From Flagellimonas flava (GTDB taxonomy: Bacteria; Bacteroidota; Bacteroidia; Flavobacteriales; Flavobacteriaceae): a stretch of 64,000 nucleotides of DNA. Shown in pieces: positions 52,595-61,519 of the stretch. The DNA lies in contig NZ_FQWL01000001.1 of the NCBI RefSeq assembly GCF_900129665.1, forward strand, positions 1,178,001 through 1,242,000, in the 5' to 3' direction. Below the pieces are notes generated by a model. The model worked only from the letters and a program-made list of their open reading frames with translations. It did not search any database and was not told the origin of the DNA. Each line of letters opens with the position of its first letter. Within the stretch, counting starts at the first letter, position 1. Both the position numbers and the translations under genes were made by a program.

Positions 52595-53626
52595 ATGAAA
52601 GTATTGATCACCGGAGCAGCTGGATTTATAGGTTTCCATGTTTCCAAAAGTCTTTTGGAAAGAGGACATGAGGTGGTGGGCCTAGACAATATTAATGATT
52701 ACTATGCGGCTAAATTGAAGTTTGACAGATTGGAACAGCTTGGTATTTCACAAAGAGAGGCGGAGGAGTGGAATTTACTAAGCAAGAGTGCTTTATACAA
52801 AAATTTTCAGTTTATTAGGCTAGGGTTGGAAGACCGTGAAAACCTTCCGAAATTGTTCGCTGCACAATCCTTCGATTCGGTTTGTAATCTCGCAGCGCAG
52901 GCAGGGGTGCGCTATAGCTTGGAAAATCCCCATGCTTACGTAGACAGTAATTTGGTAGGGTTTATCAATATATTGGAGGCCTGCCGACATCATGAGGTAA
53001 AACATTTGGTTTATGCGAGTAGTTCAAGTGTTTATGGTTTGAATAAGAAAATTCCTTTTGAGACAACAGATAGAGTTGACCATCCAATAAGTCTTTATGC
53101 GGCAACAAAAAAGAGCAACGAGTTGATGGCGCACACTTATAGCCATTTATTCAAACTGAATACCACTGGTCTTCGCTTTTTTACCGTGTATGGCCCTTGG
53201 GGAAGACCGGATATGGCAATGTTTCTTTTTACGGATGCCATCCTAAATGGCAAATCCATCAAAGTGTTCAATCATGGTGAACTAGAGCGCGACTTTACCT
53301 ATATAGACGATATTGTGAAAGGAGTAGTTCAAATTATTGAGTCCGGTACCGATAACAAAAACCCAGAGGATATACCTTACAAAATTTACAATATCGGAAA
53401 CAACAAGCCCGTCAAACTCCTAGATTTTATAAAATCTTTGGAAAAATGTTTGGGAATTAAGGCGAAGATGCAAAAATTACCCATGCAGCCTGGAGATGTA
53501 ACAAGAACAATGGCCAATGTGGACAATCTTATCAACGACTACGACTATAGGCCAAATACTGCCATAGAAACGGGAATCGAACATTTTGTGAATTGGTATA
53601 AGGACTACTATTTAAACCAGCCTTAG
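52595..53626 (+). CDS. NAD-dependent epimerase, UDP-glucuronate 4-epimerase type
   Basis: A 343-residue extended SDR. VLITGAAGFIGFHVS (3-17) is the NAD loop; SSSSVYGLNKKIPF and a YAATKKSNELMAH (YxxxK) segment are typical of UDP-glucuronate/galacturonate 4-epimerases, as is the FTVYGPWGRPDMAMF stretch. It supplies UDP-galacturonate or a related sugar for the polymer. Other UDP-sugar epimerases are possible. Confidence 0.9.
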   Translation: MKVLITGAAGFIGFHVSKSLLERGHEVVGLDNINDYYAAKLKFDRLEQLGISQREAEEWNLLSKSALYKNFQFIRLGLEDRENLPKLFAAQSFDSVCNLAAQAGVRYSLENPHAYVDSNLVGFINILEACRHHEVKHLVYASSSSVYGLNKKIPFETTDRVDHPISLYAATKKSNELMAHTYSHLFKLNTTGLRFFTVYGPWGRPDMAMFLFTDAILNGKSIKVFNHGELERDFTYIDDIVKGVVQIIESGTDNKNPEDIPYKIYNIGNNKPVKLLDFIKSLEKCLGIKAKMQKLPMQPGDVTRTMANVDNLINDYDYRPNTAIETGIEHFVNWYKDYYLNQP

Positions 53627-54139
53627 TTCGCTCTAACTAATCCCTCACATATTCCATGGTAAAAAAACCTACATGTTTGCACCTGGGGGATGAATATCTA
53701 TGAATCATGTTTGGGTGGGCCTCCATCCAAATCCGAATACAGGCTTAACAAGAACACAGATGTTTTATTTTCCAATACGTCAATAATGCATTCTATTGCC
53801 CATTTAAATCATGCAATGGTTATTAGCCCTGTTCATACATAAACCTATCCCTTGAACAAAGGGAAGAGTTGGTCTTTGATAAGTGAATGGAATCTTCCCC
53901 CCCCTTTGTGGGCAATTCGAAATCTGTGAAGGTAGTGTTAAAAAAAATTACCGTTTATCGAAAAGTTAATCGACGAACGTCCATATCATGCTTTACCATC
54001 GTAATATTTGCATTGTAAAAAAACGATAGACGTGCAGTTTATCGAATATATCAGAGTTTTCACCGAAATATTTAAATTTTTAAATAATTTTAAAAAGCCT
54101 AAATATATCAGTTATTCAAATACTTAACCTAAATTCCCC
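53627..54139. other. 513-bp gap with an operator-like repeat near its end
   Basis: No convincing gene. On the minus strand 53698-53808 holds 37 open codons (reading FKWAIECIIDVLENK at the start) that could be a gene scrap, with no start codon. A hairpin TCCCTT/AAGGGA is at 53848-53864. A C-rich run (CCCCCCCC, from 53898) and the tandem repeat at 53950 precede the beta-helix gene; no terminator for the epimerase gene was found. Confidence 0.4.
53950..53973 (+). promoter_or_regulatory. Tandem 12-bp repeat, LytTR-like operator
   Basis: ACCGTTTATCGA (53950-53961) is followed at once by AAAGTTAATCGA (53962-53973); 9 of 12 positions agree. A third copy, GCAGTTTATCGA (10 of 12 to the first), lies at 54034-54045. 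Direct repeats with an xCxGTTnA core resemble sites for LytTR-domain regulators. They lie 167 and 95 bases before the beta-helix lipoprotein gene. Confidence 0.45.
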
Positions 54140-55723
54140 ATGAATTTAAATGCTTATTCCCCACACAAAGTGTTTCTATTATTATTTTATCTAAGTTTAA
54201 GCCTCTCCTGTTCTAAAGACTCCGATTTGTTTTCAGAATATGTTCTGGCCGATTCTTTGGATGAAATTGAGAACAGAAATAATGGAAATAATAGTAACGA
54301 AACCTCAAACGAAGATGAAACTCCCGTCGAAGATGAAACTCCCGCTCCAGAGAGTAAACTTCCAACAAGTGGCGAAAACATATATTACGTAACAGCCAAT
54401 GGAAACAGCGGCAACAACGGTAAGACCGAAGCAAATTCCTGGGACATAAGGTATGCTTTTTCAACTGCAAGAGCTGGAGACATAATATATATAAAAGCTG
54501 GGAACTACGGTTCGATAAATCTTAGTATTTCTAATTCTGGTACATCGAGCGACCCTATTAGATTTGTTGGGTATAGAGCAAATCCAGGTGATATCGTTTC
54601 TGATAATGGCTCTACATTTAAGTATGGGACCGATTCATTCAATGTGGACGATTATCCTACTTTGATGGGTTCAAGAACCGGAGGTAATGTTTCAGGTACC
54701 GCTTTTAATATAACTGGGAATTTTGTCGAATTGCACAATATTCAGATAAAAGACAAGGAACGAGGAATATCAAGTTATGGCTCCAACAACAAATTAATAA
54801 ATGTTGTTATCCACGATATGGGCAACCATAGTGGATATAGCGGGACCGGAGTGATTATGAATGGTTCGTATAGCGAATTAAGAAATTCATTCATACTAAA
54901 CGGGGTACAGCTTTTTACGAACACACGTGGGGACAATCAAGTAATTGACCATAATTGGCTGGGCTGTGATCAAGATGTAAATAGTGAATACAGCACGGAT
55001 TACTATTTGCTTTTAACAGGTAGTGGAGGTAACGGTGCAGACAATAATACCGTAAGCAACAACACGATTTACCGAGAACCTGGGCAATTTCATCAAGGAC
55101 ATGGTTTGATCATTAAAGGAAGTGGTCAATACAATAGTTTAATCAATAACAAACTCCAGAATTGTCCGATAGAGCTCTCTTTTGAAGAAGTTGCGTACAA
55201 TACCGTACGAGGAGGAAGTGTTTCTGGAACAGGCGCAACAGGTGATGGTGGCAATGTAAAATATGCTTTCGTACTAATAGCAAATGGAGCACACCATAAT
55301 AACGTGGATGGGATTACTTTTACCGGTGATTCCGGAATACGCTTTTCTGATTGGAACGATGGATGGACCCCAAGCCCAGATACAGACGCTGTGAGTGCAG
55401 GGCATGATAACACGATAACAAACTGCGTCTTTGATGGAACACTTTCGGCCATAGAATTTGCTTGGCATTGGTATGGACCTGGAAGTGCCGTAAATAACGT
55501 TTTTGAGAATTGTACCTTCAAAAACATTAAAAGTGAGATATTCAGGACGGAAAGGCCAAATAGTGGAACTGTTTTAAGAAACTGTTCTTTTGTTAACAAT
55601 ACTGGTATCTACAATCAAGATGCACAAAATACCTCCAGGGTAACTCCATCGGGGAAAAAATCTCTTAATGTTACCTATGAAAATTGCACTTGGACCAATA
55701 ATTCATTTGCGCAACCTTATTGA
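54140..55723 (+). CDS. Right-handed beta-helix lipoprotein (pectin-lyase fold)
   Basis: A 527-residue lipoprotein. The signal ends in LSLSC (Cys about residue 24), then a short acidic spacer (two DETP-type repeats) leads to a beta-helix with many Asn-Asn and Ile/Val turns (NNKLINVVIHDMG, NNTVSNNTIYREPGQ, NSLINNKLQNC). This fold occurs in polysaccharide lyases, epimerases and binding proteins (for example alginate-lyase families). Placed inside the polymer locus it may trim or modify the exported polymer. No catalytic residues can be assigned. Confidence 0.85.
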   Translation: MNLNAYSPHKVFLLLFYLSLSLSCSKDSDLFSEYVLADSLDEIENRNNGNNSNETSNEDETPVEDETPAPESKLPTSGENIYYVTANGNSGNNGKTEANSWDIRYAFSTARAGDIIYIKAGNYGSINLSISNSGTSSDPIRFVGYRANPGDIVSDNGSTFKYGTDSFNVDDYPTLMGSRTGGNVSGTAFNITGNFVELHNIQIKDKERGISSYGSNNKLINVVIHDMGNHSGYSGTGVIMNGSYSELRNSFILNGVQLFTNTRGDNQVIDHNWLGCDQDVNSEYSTDYYLLLTGSGGNGADNNTVSNNTIYREPGQFHQGHGLIIKGSGQYNSLINNKLQNCPIELSFEEVAYNTVRGGSVSGTGATGDGGNVKYAFVLIANGAHHNNVDGITFTGDSGIRFSDWNDGWTPSPDTDAVSAGHDNTITNCVFDGTLSAIEFAWHWYGPGSAVNNVFENCTFKNIKSEIFRTERPNSGTVLRNCSFVNNTGIYNQDAQNTSRVTPSGKKSLNVTYENCTWTNNSFAQPY

Positions 55724-56213
55724 TATAATCTAAAATTTATATTAAGCATATTTGGGTATCAATACGGTTTATGTTTTTGTCAAATGGGATGTGTCAACGA
55801 TTCCGTACCTTAGATCAGTATGGACAATCTTTGGTCTTTTAGCAATCAGGTGATGTCCTCAGACAAAATTCTCCGGTAACACTTGGTATTAATGTAATTA
55901 GATGTGCCCCATTTCATCTTATATTAGTTATGGGCCATTTGCCATTGTTCAAGGAGTCCTTTAGAACTGCTTCTCACCTTCAACCTTGTCTGGTCTTCAG
56001 CTACTGATGTTTTCCATGCACTAACAACTCATATGTCTTTCCCTCCTGCATTGAATGCCTGTTGAGTACCATTTGGGAACCAACATTTACACTAATTGGT
56101 GTACAGAGGACATCCTTCCCTTTTTATGTAAGTCCGAAGAGGTCATATTTCCAAGATTATTTAAGCTCTGAACTTTATGACTAACTTCCTTCTTGTCATT
56201 ATCCCTTAATATA
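55724..56213. other. 490-bp gap without a clear gene
   Basis: Neither strand has a frame with a start and family likeness. The minus strand has a run (VNVGSQMVLNRHSMQEGKTYELLVHGKHQ) cut by stops before and after, compatible with a decayed gene. No terminator with a T tail was found after the beta-helix gene. The region is not shared with the known features on either side. Confidence 0.35.
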
Positions 56214-57269
56214 ATGACCAAACTTACTGCTCTAATCTTTGGGGTATCTTCAAGTTTGCCTATTTTTGAGCCAAAAAAGAACAAAAAATATAAATTGGAA
56301 ATAAGAAAACCTAAAATTTGCTGCATTGGTTCAAATTTAGAGTCATACGACTGCCTTAATTTTCTCTTACAAAATAACTGTGTTATTGATACCTTAATAA
56401 CCTTACCCAGCGGTGAAAATAAAAATGTTTCCGATTATTATGATCTTCATGATTTGTGTTCCAGGAATAACATTCATGTAGTTGACACAACAAATGTTAA
56501 TGATACTGAAACCATCAGCGAATTGAGAAAATTGAAATTGGATTACCTTTTCACTTTAGGCTGGAGTCAAATCTTTAAAGAAGATTTCATCAATTGTTTC
56601 TCCAAATTTGTCGTGGGTACCCATCCGTCAAAGTTGCCTTACGGAAGAGGGCGGGCACCACTGCCATGGACAATTATTGAAGATTTGAGGGTCTCGGCTT
56701 TGAGTTTTTTTAAAATCGATACGGGGGTAGATACGGGCAGCATCATCTTTCAGCGCGAGTTTGAAATTCCATCTCGTACTTATGTGAAAGATTTATACTC
56801 CACTGTTAGTAGAGAATTAGGTGAAGGGTTCTACGCCATTTATAAAAAGATTTTTAACAATGAAGAAATAACCTTCAAGGCGCAAATGGATGAAGGCGCT
56901 ACCGTGAGAGGAAAGCGCACACCTACTGATGGATTGATAGAGTTTCACCGTAGTACAGAAGAAATTGACAGATTGGTCCGAGCTGTTAGTGAGCCCTATC
57001 CAGGGGCCTATTGCTATTATAAGGACAAAAAGATTGTTTTTTGGGAGGTGAATCCTGATTATGACCGGATATTTTCCGGCACTAGGGGTCAAATCCTAAA
57101 GAAAGTCGCCAATGGTATTCTTGTACAGTTTTCAGATGGTAATCTGTGGTTGAACAATCCTACCGATGAGCTTAACAATCCCGTAGAAATGAAGTTTTTT
57201 AAAATCGGTGATAAGCTTGGTTATAGTATCCAAGATGAAATCCATAAACTCAAAAATTTATTGAAATAA
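56214..57269 (+). CDS. Formyltransferase-family protein, nucleotide-sugar type
   Basis: A 351-residue protein with a formyltransferase fold. The ATG at 56214 is preferred over a TTG at 56193; about 34 extra residues precede the first strand (KPKICCIGSN). The active loop is GTHPSKLPYGRGRAPLPW with the Asp in DTGVDTGS; the usual Asn two places before the His is Gly. A C-terminal domain follows. Members formylate 4-amino sugars. The PIG-L deacetylase gene overlaps by one base. With the 4-amino-sugar enzymes of this locus, N-formylation of a sugar is the best inference. Confidence 0.83.
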   Translation: MTKLTALIFGVSSSLPIFEPKKNKKYKLEIRKPKICCIGSNLESYDCLNFLLQNNCVIDTLITLPSGENKNVSDYYDLHDLCSRNNIHVVDTTNVNDTETISELRKLKLDYLFTLGWSQIFKEDFINCFSKFVVGTHPSKLPYGRGRAPLPWTIIEDLRVSALSFFKIDTGVDTGSIIFQREFEIPSRTYVKDLYSTVSRELGEGFYAIYKKIFNNEEITFKAQMDEGATVRGKRTPTDGLIEFHRSTEEIDRLVRAVSEPYPGAYCYYKDKKIVFWEVNPDYDRIFSGTRGQILKKVANGILVQFSDGNLWLNNPTDELNNPVEMKFFKIGDKLGYSIQDEIHKLKNLLK

Positions 57270-57949
57270 TGTTGCAACTTTTTGAAAATATTCTTGTAAT
57301 CGCAGCACATCCGGATGATGAGGTCTTAGGTGTTGGCGGCACAATTCCTAAACTGGTAAAAATGGGAAAAAAGGTAGATGTTTTGGTATTTACTGATGGA
57401 AGTAGCACACAATATTCCAATGACAATGCCATTTTAGAGAGTAAATTTGGTGAAGCCAAAAGGGCCAATGATATCCTGGGCACAACCTTACTTCCTCGAG
57501 AAGATTTTCCTGATATGCGATTGGATACCGTAGCCCATGCAGACAAGAATATTGCTTTGGGAAATATCATAAGCAAAGGCGGTTATGATACTGTTTTTGT
57601 GCAAGACAGAACAGATATTAACAAAGATCACAACGAATTGTTCGAAAGTACTTTGGTTTCATGCCGCCCCTATCCTGGGCAAAAGGTGAAACATCTACTT
57701 TCTTATTACGTAAATTCCTCCACAGAATGGGGCAACATGTTGAAAAAGAAGCCCTTTAATCCTAACATTTTTATAGACATTTCAGATACCATTGAAGACA
57801 AGCTCAATGCAATGGCCGAGTACAAGACAGAATTGCGGGATTACCCGCATCCACGAAGTCTGGATGGGATTCGAAATTCCGCTAAATATTTTGGCAATAT
57901 GGTAGGGATGCAATATGCGGAACCTTTTCATTTGGTTTTTTCAAAGTAA
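57269..57949 (+). CDS. PIG-L (LmbE) family N-deacetylase
   Basis: A 226-residue protein with VIAAHPDDEVLGVGG (about 11-25), the zinc-binding AHPDDE, and a later DHNELF segment. Members remove N-acetyl groups from GlcNAc-type substrates. It starts on the last base of the formyltransferase stop (TAATG). A deacetylase next to a formyltransferase suggests exchange of acetyl for formyl on one amino sugar. Confidence 0.92.
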   Translation: MLQLFENILVIAAHPDDEVLGVGGTIPKLVKMGKKVDVLVFTDGSSTQYSNDNAILESKFGEAKRANDILGTTLLPREDFPDMRLDTVAHADKNIALGNIISKGGYDTVFVQDRTDINKDHNELFESTLVSCRPYPGQKVKHLLSYYVNSSTEWGNMLKKKPFNPNIFIDISDTIEDKLNAMAEYKTELRDYPHPRSLDGIRNSAKYFGNMVGMQYAEPFHLVFSK

Positions 57950-58577
57950 GAAACTCTTAAACGAGTATGTTTCAACTATAAATCTCCCCAAAAAAGCTTT
58001 GGTAGTAATTTAAGTTCCTTCAAGTAGATGGGATATATATAAACCTATGTTTCACAGGTAAACAGATGATAGAAATAGCAGAATGTTAACCCTACGAAAC
58101 AATTAAAATCTACCGAAATTCAGAATGTTTTGTAACGTTAAATGGACTAAGACTGTTACAAATATCCCGGGCGGGAAAGATTAGGGTTCAGGGGGGCGCT
58201 TCCTATAAATTGAAGAAGGAACATAATCATTTTGTGATTCCAGAATTCCACATGGTTGAACAACATCAGAAGAAAACATTGGGAATTGAAAAGCTTAAAA
58301 CGAATTTGGGTTTGGAGAATTAGATTTTGTCAACGGTTTGCAAAAATATTCTAAAGTCGTCCCAAAAGCAAGATATGGATGGTCAATAAAATACGGGTGG
58401 AATACACCCCCCAATCAGGTGTTACTAAATTCTACTCAACAAAACAAAGGTGTTTTCTAATAAAGCAAAGGACTAGCACCATCGGTTCCTCTGTGCGCCC
58501 ATAAAGGAGATGTTACGGTGTGCTTGACACCTAAACAGAAAGTAATAATTAACATGAAATAACGTTCTTTTTATCTG
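57950..58577. other. 628-bp gap holding a gene remnant
   Basis: Contains the open remnant at 58090-58323 (own entry) and, just inside it, an inverted repeat TGTAAC/GTTACA at 58131-58160. Otherwise there is no coding frame or T-tailed hairpin. A short stem GGTGT/ACACC lies near 58517-58532, before the flippase gene. Confidence 0.4.
58090..58323 (+). pseudogene. Remnant frame, weakly HicA-like
   Basis: 77 codons open after a stop at 58087 with no start codon until Met at 58252. The reading includes GKIRVQGGASYKLKKEHNHF followed by VIPEFH and a Lys-rich end (KKTLGIEKLKTNLGL). The order of a GxS core, basic strand, HFVIP and final helix recalls the HicA/YcfA mRNA-interferase fold, but the key His of GSH is replaced and the start is missing. 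A decayed gene of uncertain origin. Confidence 0.3.
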
Positions 58578-59876
58578 ATGATAAATTTATATGACCTTAA
58601 ACATCGCCTAAAGAATAGCAAATTAGCAAATGACTCTTTGTGGGCCATTTTCGGTAATGTCCTTGGTAAAGGGCTTTCTTTGCTAACAGCGATCTTGGTC
58701 GCAAGGATTTTAGGTAAAGAAGTTTATGGAGAATTGGGAATCGTAGGTGGAACCATTGGATCCATTTTAATTTTTTCCAATTTTGGAATTAACTTTACAG
58801 CTACGAAATATATTGCGGAAAACAATGCTTCCAGGTCAGAGCTGCTAGCGCAAATAGTTCGAACATGCCTTAGAATATCAACGGTCTTAAGCGGAATAGC
58901 TTCCATTTTGCTGTTTTTCATGTCAGAACATATAGCCATATATGTGCTTAAATCGCCAAGTCTGACACTTCCTCTTCGCCTACTTGCCATTAATGTATTG
59001 ATTGGGTCTTTATGCAGGACCCAAGTAGGTATACTTGCTGGTCTAGGAAAGTTTAAGGATTTGGCAATAATAAACGCGTATGTAGGTATTGCAACATTTT
59101 TGTCAAGTGTAATCCTAACATATTTTTACAATTTAATAGGTGCCTTAATTGCGCTAATAGTAGTACAGATTTTAAATTTCTTTTTAAACAGATATTTCAT
59201 CCGTAAGCATATAGATTCAAAATCTATAAGAACCGAGAAGAAAATATCTCTGAATGAAATTATAAAGTTCTCGGTTCCCGTGGCTTTGCAAGAAGCGTTT
59301 TACTCAATAATCACATATTCATTCGGCTTGTTGCTAGTACGGTTTTCTACTTACGGGGAAGTAGGACTTAACGCGGCCGCCGTTTACTGGAGTGCAATCA
59401 TCCTATTTATTCCTGGGATTTTGAGGAACGTAATACTATCTCATTTATCCGCCAACTTGGACCATGATCAAAAACGCCATAGGATACTAAAAACTATACT
59501 CCTATTCAATTTTTGTGTTACTGCTATGCTATCATTAATTATCTATGCCTTATCAGATTTCATAGTATCAACTTATGGCGATGATTTTCTTGGTTTAAAG
59601 GACATTATCAATATTTCTGTGTTTACAACAATTTTTGTTAGCATGAGCAATGTTTATGCCCAAGCTTATATGTCAGAAAACAAGAACTGGATCATGTTAA
59701 TGTTTAGAATATTGAGAGATGGTTCTATCTTGGTCATTTCCTATTTCTTAATTGTAAAAAACAATGGAGTCAATGGTGCATTATCTTTAGCAACTAGTTC
59801 ACTTTGGGCCAATATTCTTTTCTTAATTTTGATGGGAGTCGTGTATGAATTCAAAATTAAAAGAACACGAGTTTGA
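58578..59876 (+). CDS. Wzx-type oligosaccharide flippase
   Basis: A 432-residue inner-membrane protein with 12 or more hydrophobic helices and the SLWAIFGNVLGKGLSLLTAILVARILG opening of the polysaccharide-transport (MOP) family. It flips lipid-linked repeat units to the periplasm. The stop codon lies 2 bases before the start of the next gene. Confidence 0.9.
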   Translation: MINLYDLKHRLKNSKLANDSLWAIFGNVLGKGLSLLTAILVARILGKEVYGELGIVGGTIGSILIFSNFGINFTATKYIAENNASRSELLAQIVRTCLRISTVLSGIASILLFFMSEHIAIYVLKSPSLTLPLRLLAINVLIGSLCRTQVGILAGLGKFKDLAIINAYVGIATFLSSVILTYFYNLIGALIALIVVQILNFFLNRYFIRKHIDSKSIRTEKKISLNEIIKFSVPVALQEAFYSIITYSFGLLLVRFSTYGEVGLNAAAVYWSAIILFIPGILRNVILSHLSANLDHDQKRHRILKTILLFNFCVTAMLSLIIYALSDFIVSTYGDDFLGLKDIINISVFTTIFVSMSNVYAQAYMSENKNWIMLMFRILRDGSILVISYFLIVKNNGVNGALSLATSSLWANILFLILMGVVYEFKIKRTRV

Positions 59877-59878
59877 CA

Positions 59879-61054
59879 ATGAAAAAGCTAGTTTTCTTTA
59901 TTTCTTTCTTTATATATAGTGGTTATTACGCAGGTTTAGCTATTATCTTTTCATTAAAAATGGATGAGTTATCAAGATTTTATACCATCCCTTTAAGGAT
60001 AATAGTAGTTCTCGTAATGTTATATATAATACGTAAGAATTGGAGAAATTTACTTGCGCATAAGCTTTCAATTTATATATTTCTCTTTGTTGTTTTTTGG
60101 ATTTTTTACATTCTAAAAGTGCTTTACACTGAAAATGTTTCTTTTGGCAACCAATTAAACAACTCGTGGTTTGAGTATATCTTTTTTGCACTTACTTATG
60201 TGGTTGTTCCATTCATTGCCTTTTTATCGGTAGATTTTAAAGCTTATAAGAATGTAATTTTGGACGCCATGATATTCTCAGGTTTTGTAATGGGAATAGT
60301 CAGCACCTACATTTACGGAGCTTTACTAATTACGGGTGTTGGAAGACTTAGCATGCTTACTTACGAAACTGGTGAAAACGTGCTAAGTCCGCTAGCGCTG
60401 TCGTATGCCGGTGCTTTGACAATTGTTTTATGTATTCACCGATTGGTGGTTATCAAAGAAACAAGCAAGTATCAAAAACTATATCTATACGCCACTATTG
60501 TTTTCGCTTTTGTAATGTTTCTATTGGGCTCTTCCAGAGGTTCTGTAATTGCCTTAATGCTAACTTTGCCCTTGTTTATTTTGTATAGTCCGCTCAAACA
60601 AAAGATATCTTTAATAGTATTGACAATTATTTCAACCCCAATTGTAATATGGGCCATTGAAGCAAGTGGAAGTAACATATTTGAAAGAATTGGCAATACA
60701 AAGGAAGATCAAGGAAGTGGTAGGCAAGATTTATGGATTAACGCATTCGATCATTTTGTGGAATACCCTCTAATAGGAGGTAGGATTGAGCTTGACTATA
60801 TCTATCCCCATAATTTAATTCTTGAAATATTAATGTCCACCGGAATCATTGGCTTTTTTTTAATCATACCGGTAATTTTTAAGGGTTTTAAACTTAGTTT
60901 TTTTCATACCAAAAATGACAGACAAAATTTGTTCGTCCTATTAATAATTATACAAGGGTTCATACAACACTTTTTTTCAGCAGGTATATACACTTCTACC
61001 ATACTATTTGTCCCTATAGCATTAGTGTTTAGTCTCGCAAATAATAATGATTGA
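59879..61054 (+). CDS. O-antigen polymerase/ligase family protein (Wzy-like)
   Basis: The ATG at 59879 follows the flippase stop by 2 bases; a TTG at 59873 would overlap it. The 391-residue protein has about 10-12 helices and a periplasmic loop with SGRQDLWINAFDHFVEYPLIGG, the Wzy_C/WaaL-type signature. It joins repeat units into the polymer. Polymerase or ligase cannot be told apart; the locus favours polymerase. Confidence 0.88.
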   Translation: MKKLVFFISFFIYSGYYAGLAIIFSLKMDELSRFYTIPLRIIVVLVMLYIIRKNWRNLLAHKLSIYIFLFVVFWIFYILKVLYTENVSFGNQLNNSWFEYIFFALTYVVVPFIAFLSVDFKAYKNVILDAMIFSGFVMGIVSTYIYGALLITGVGRLSMLTYETGENVLSPLALSYAGALTIVLCIHRLVVIKETSKYQKLYLYATIVFAFVMFLLGSSRGSVIALMLTLPLFILYSPLKQKISLIVLTIISTPIVIWAIEASGSNIFERIGNTKEDQGSGRQDLWINAFDHFVEYPLIGGRIELDYIYPHNLILEILMSTGIIGFFLIIPVIFKGFKLSFFHTKNDRQNLFVLLIIIQGFIQHFFSAGIYTSTILFVPIALVFSLANNND

Positions 61055-61519
61055 TAATCATCTTGTTAAATCCTTACCATATTTAGAATATGAAGACTCA
61101 TAAAGTTGAAGTTTAAATGTTCCTGAAAACAAGAAAAGTTTCCCCTCAAACTATGGGCGTTTTCACTTTTAAAAAATAATAACCGCTGTAAATCTCAGTA
61201 CTTTTGACAGATAAACCAAAAATGTTGGTATTATAGCTAATTTGCATTTTTTTTTTTTGTGATTAATCTAGTTTTGTCCATCTAACAAATGAACAACCAT
61301 AAGTTTAGATTTATAGTCGCGGATAAAGTTCCCTGTTTGTCTGGGTTTTTATTCATGATTCGTAAAGTAACCTTCATTTTAAGTTACCGATGGATTTGGA
61401 AAACTATCAAAATTCGTTAACGAGAAAGACAGTTTCTTGACATATAAATGCTCTTTTAAACTAATAAATAAAAAAATAACATTGTATATGACAATGATTC
61501 AAACAAACGCCCTTATTAA
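61055..61519. other. 465-bp gap with a T12 run
   Basis: No frame of note on either strand. It holds a run of twelve T (61247-61258) and a 10-bp palindrome TCGTTAACGA near 61415. I see no terminator with a clear stem before it, so the polymerase message may continue into wecB. Confidence 0.4.

Noticed and set aside
55724..56213. Decayed insertion sequence
   Set aside because: No inverted ends, no target duplication and no recognisable transposase residues; only scattered short frames.
61247..61258. T12 run as a phase-variable switch
   Set aside because: It is outside any gene and not near a start; a promoter-length effect cannot be shown from one sequence.
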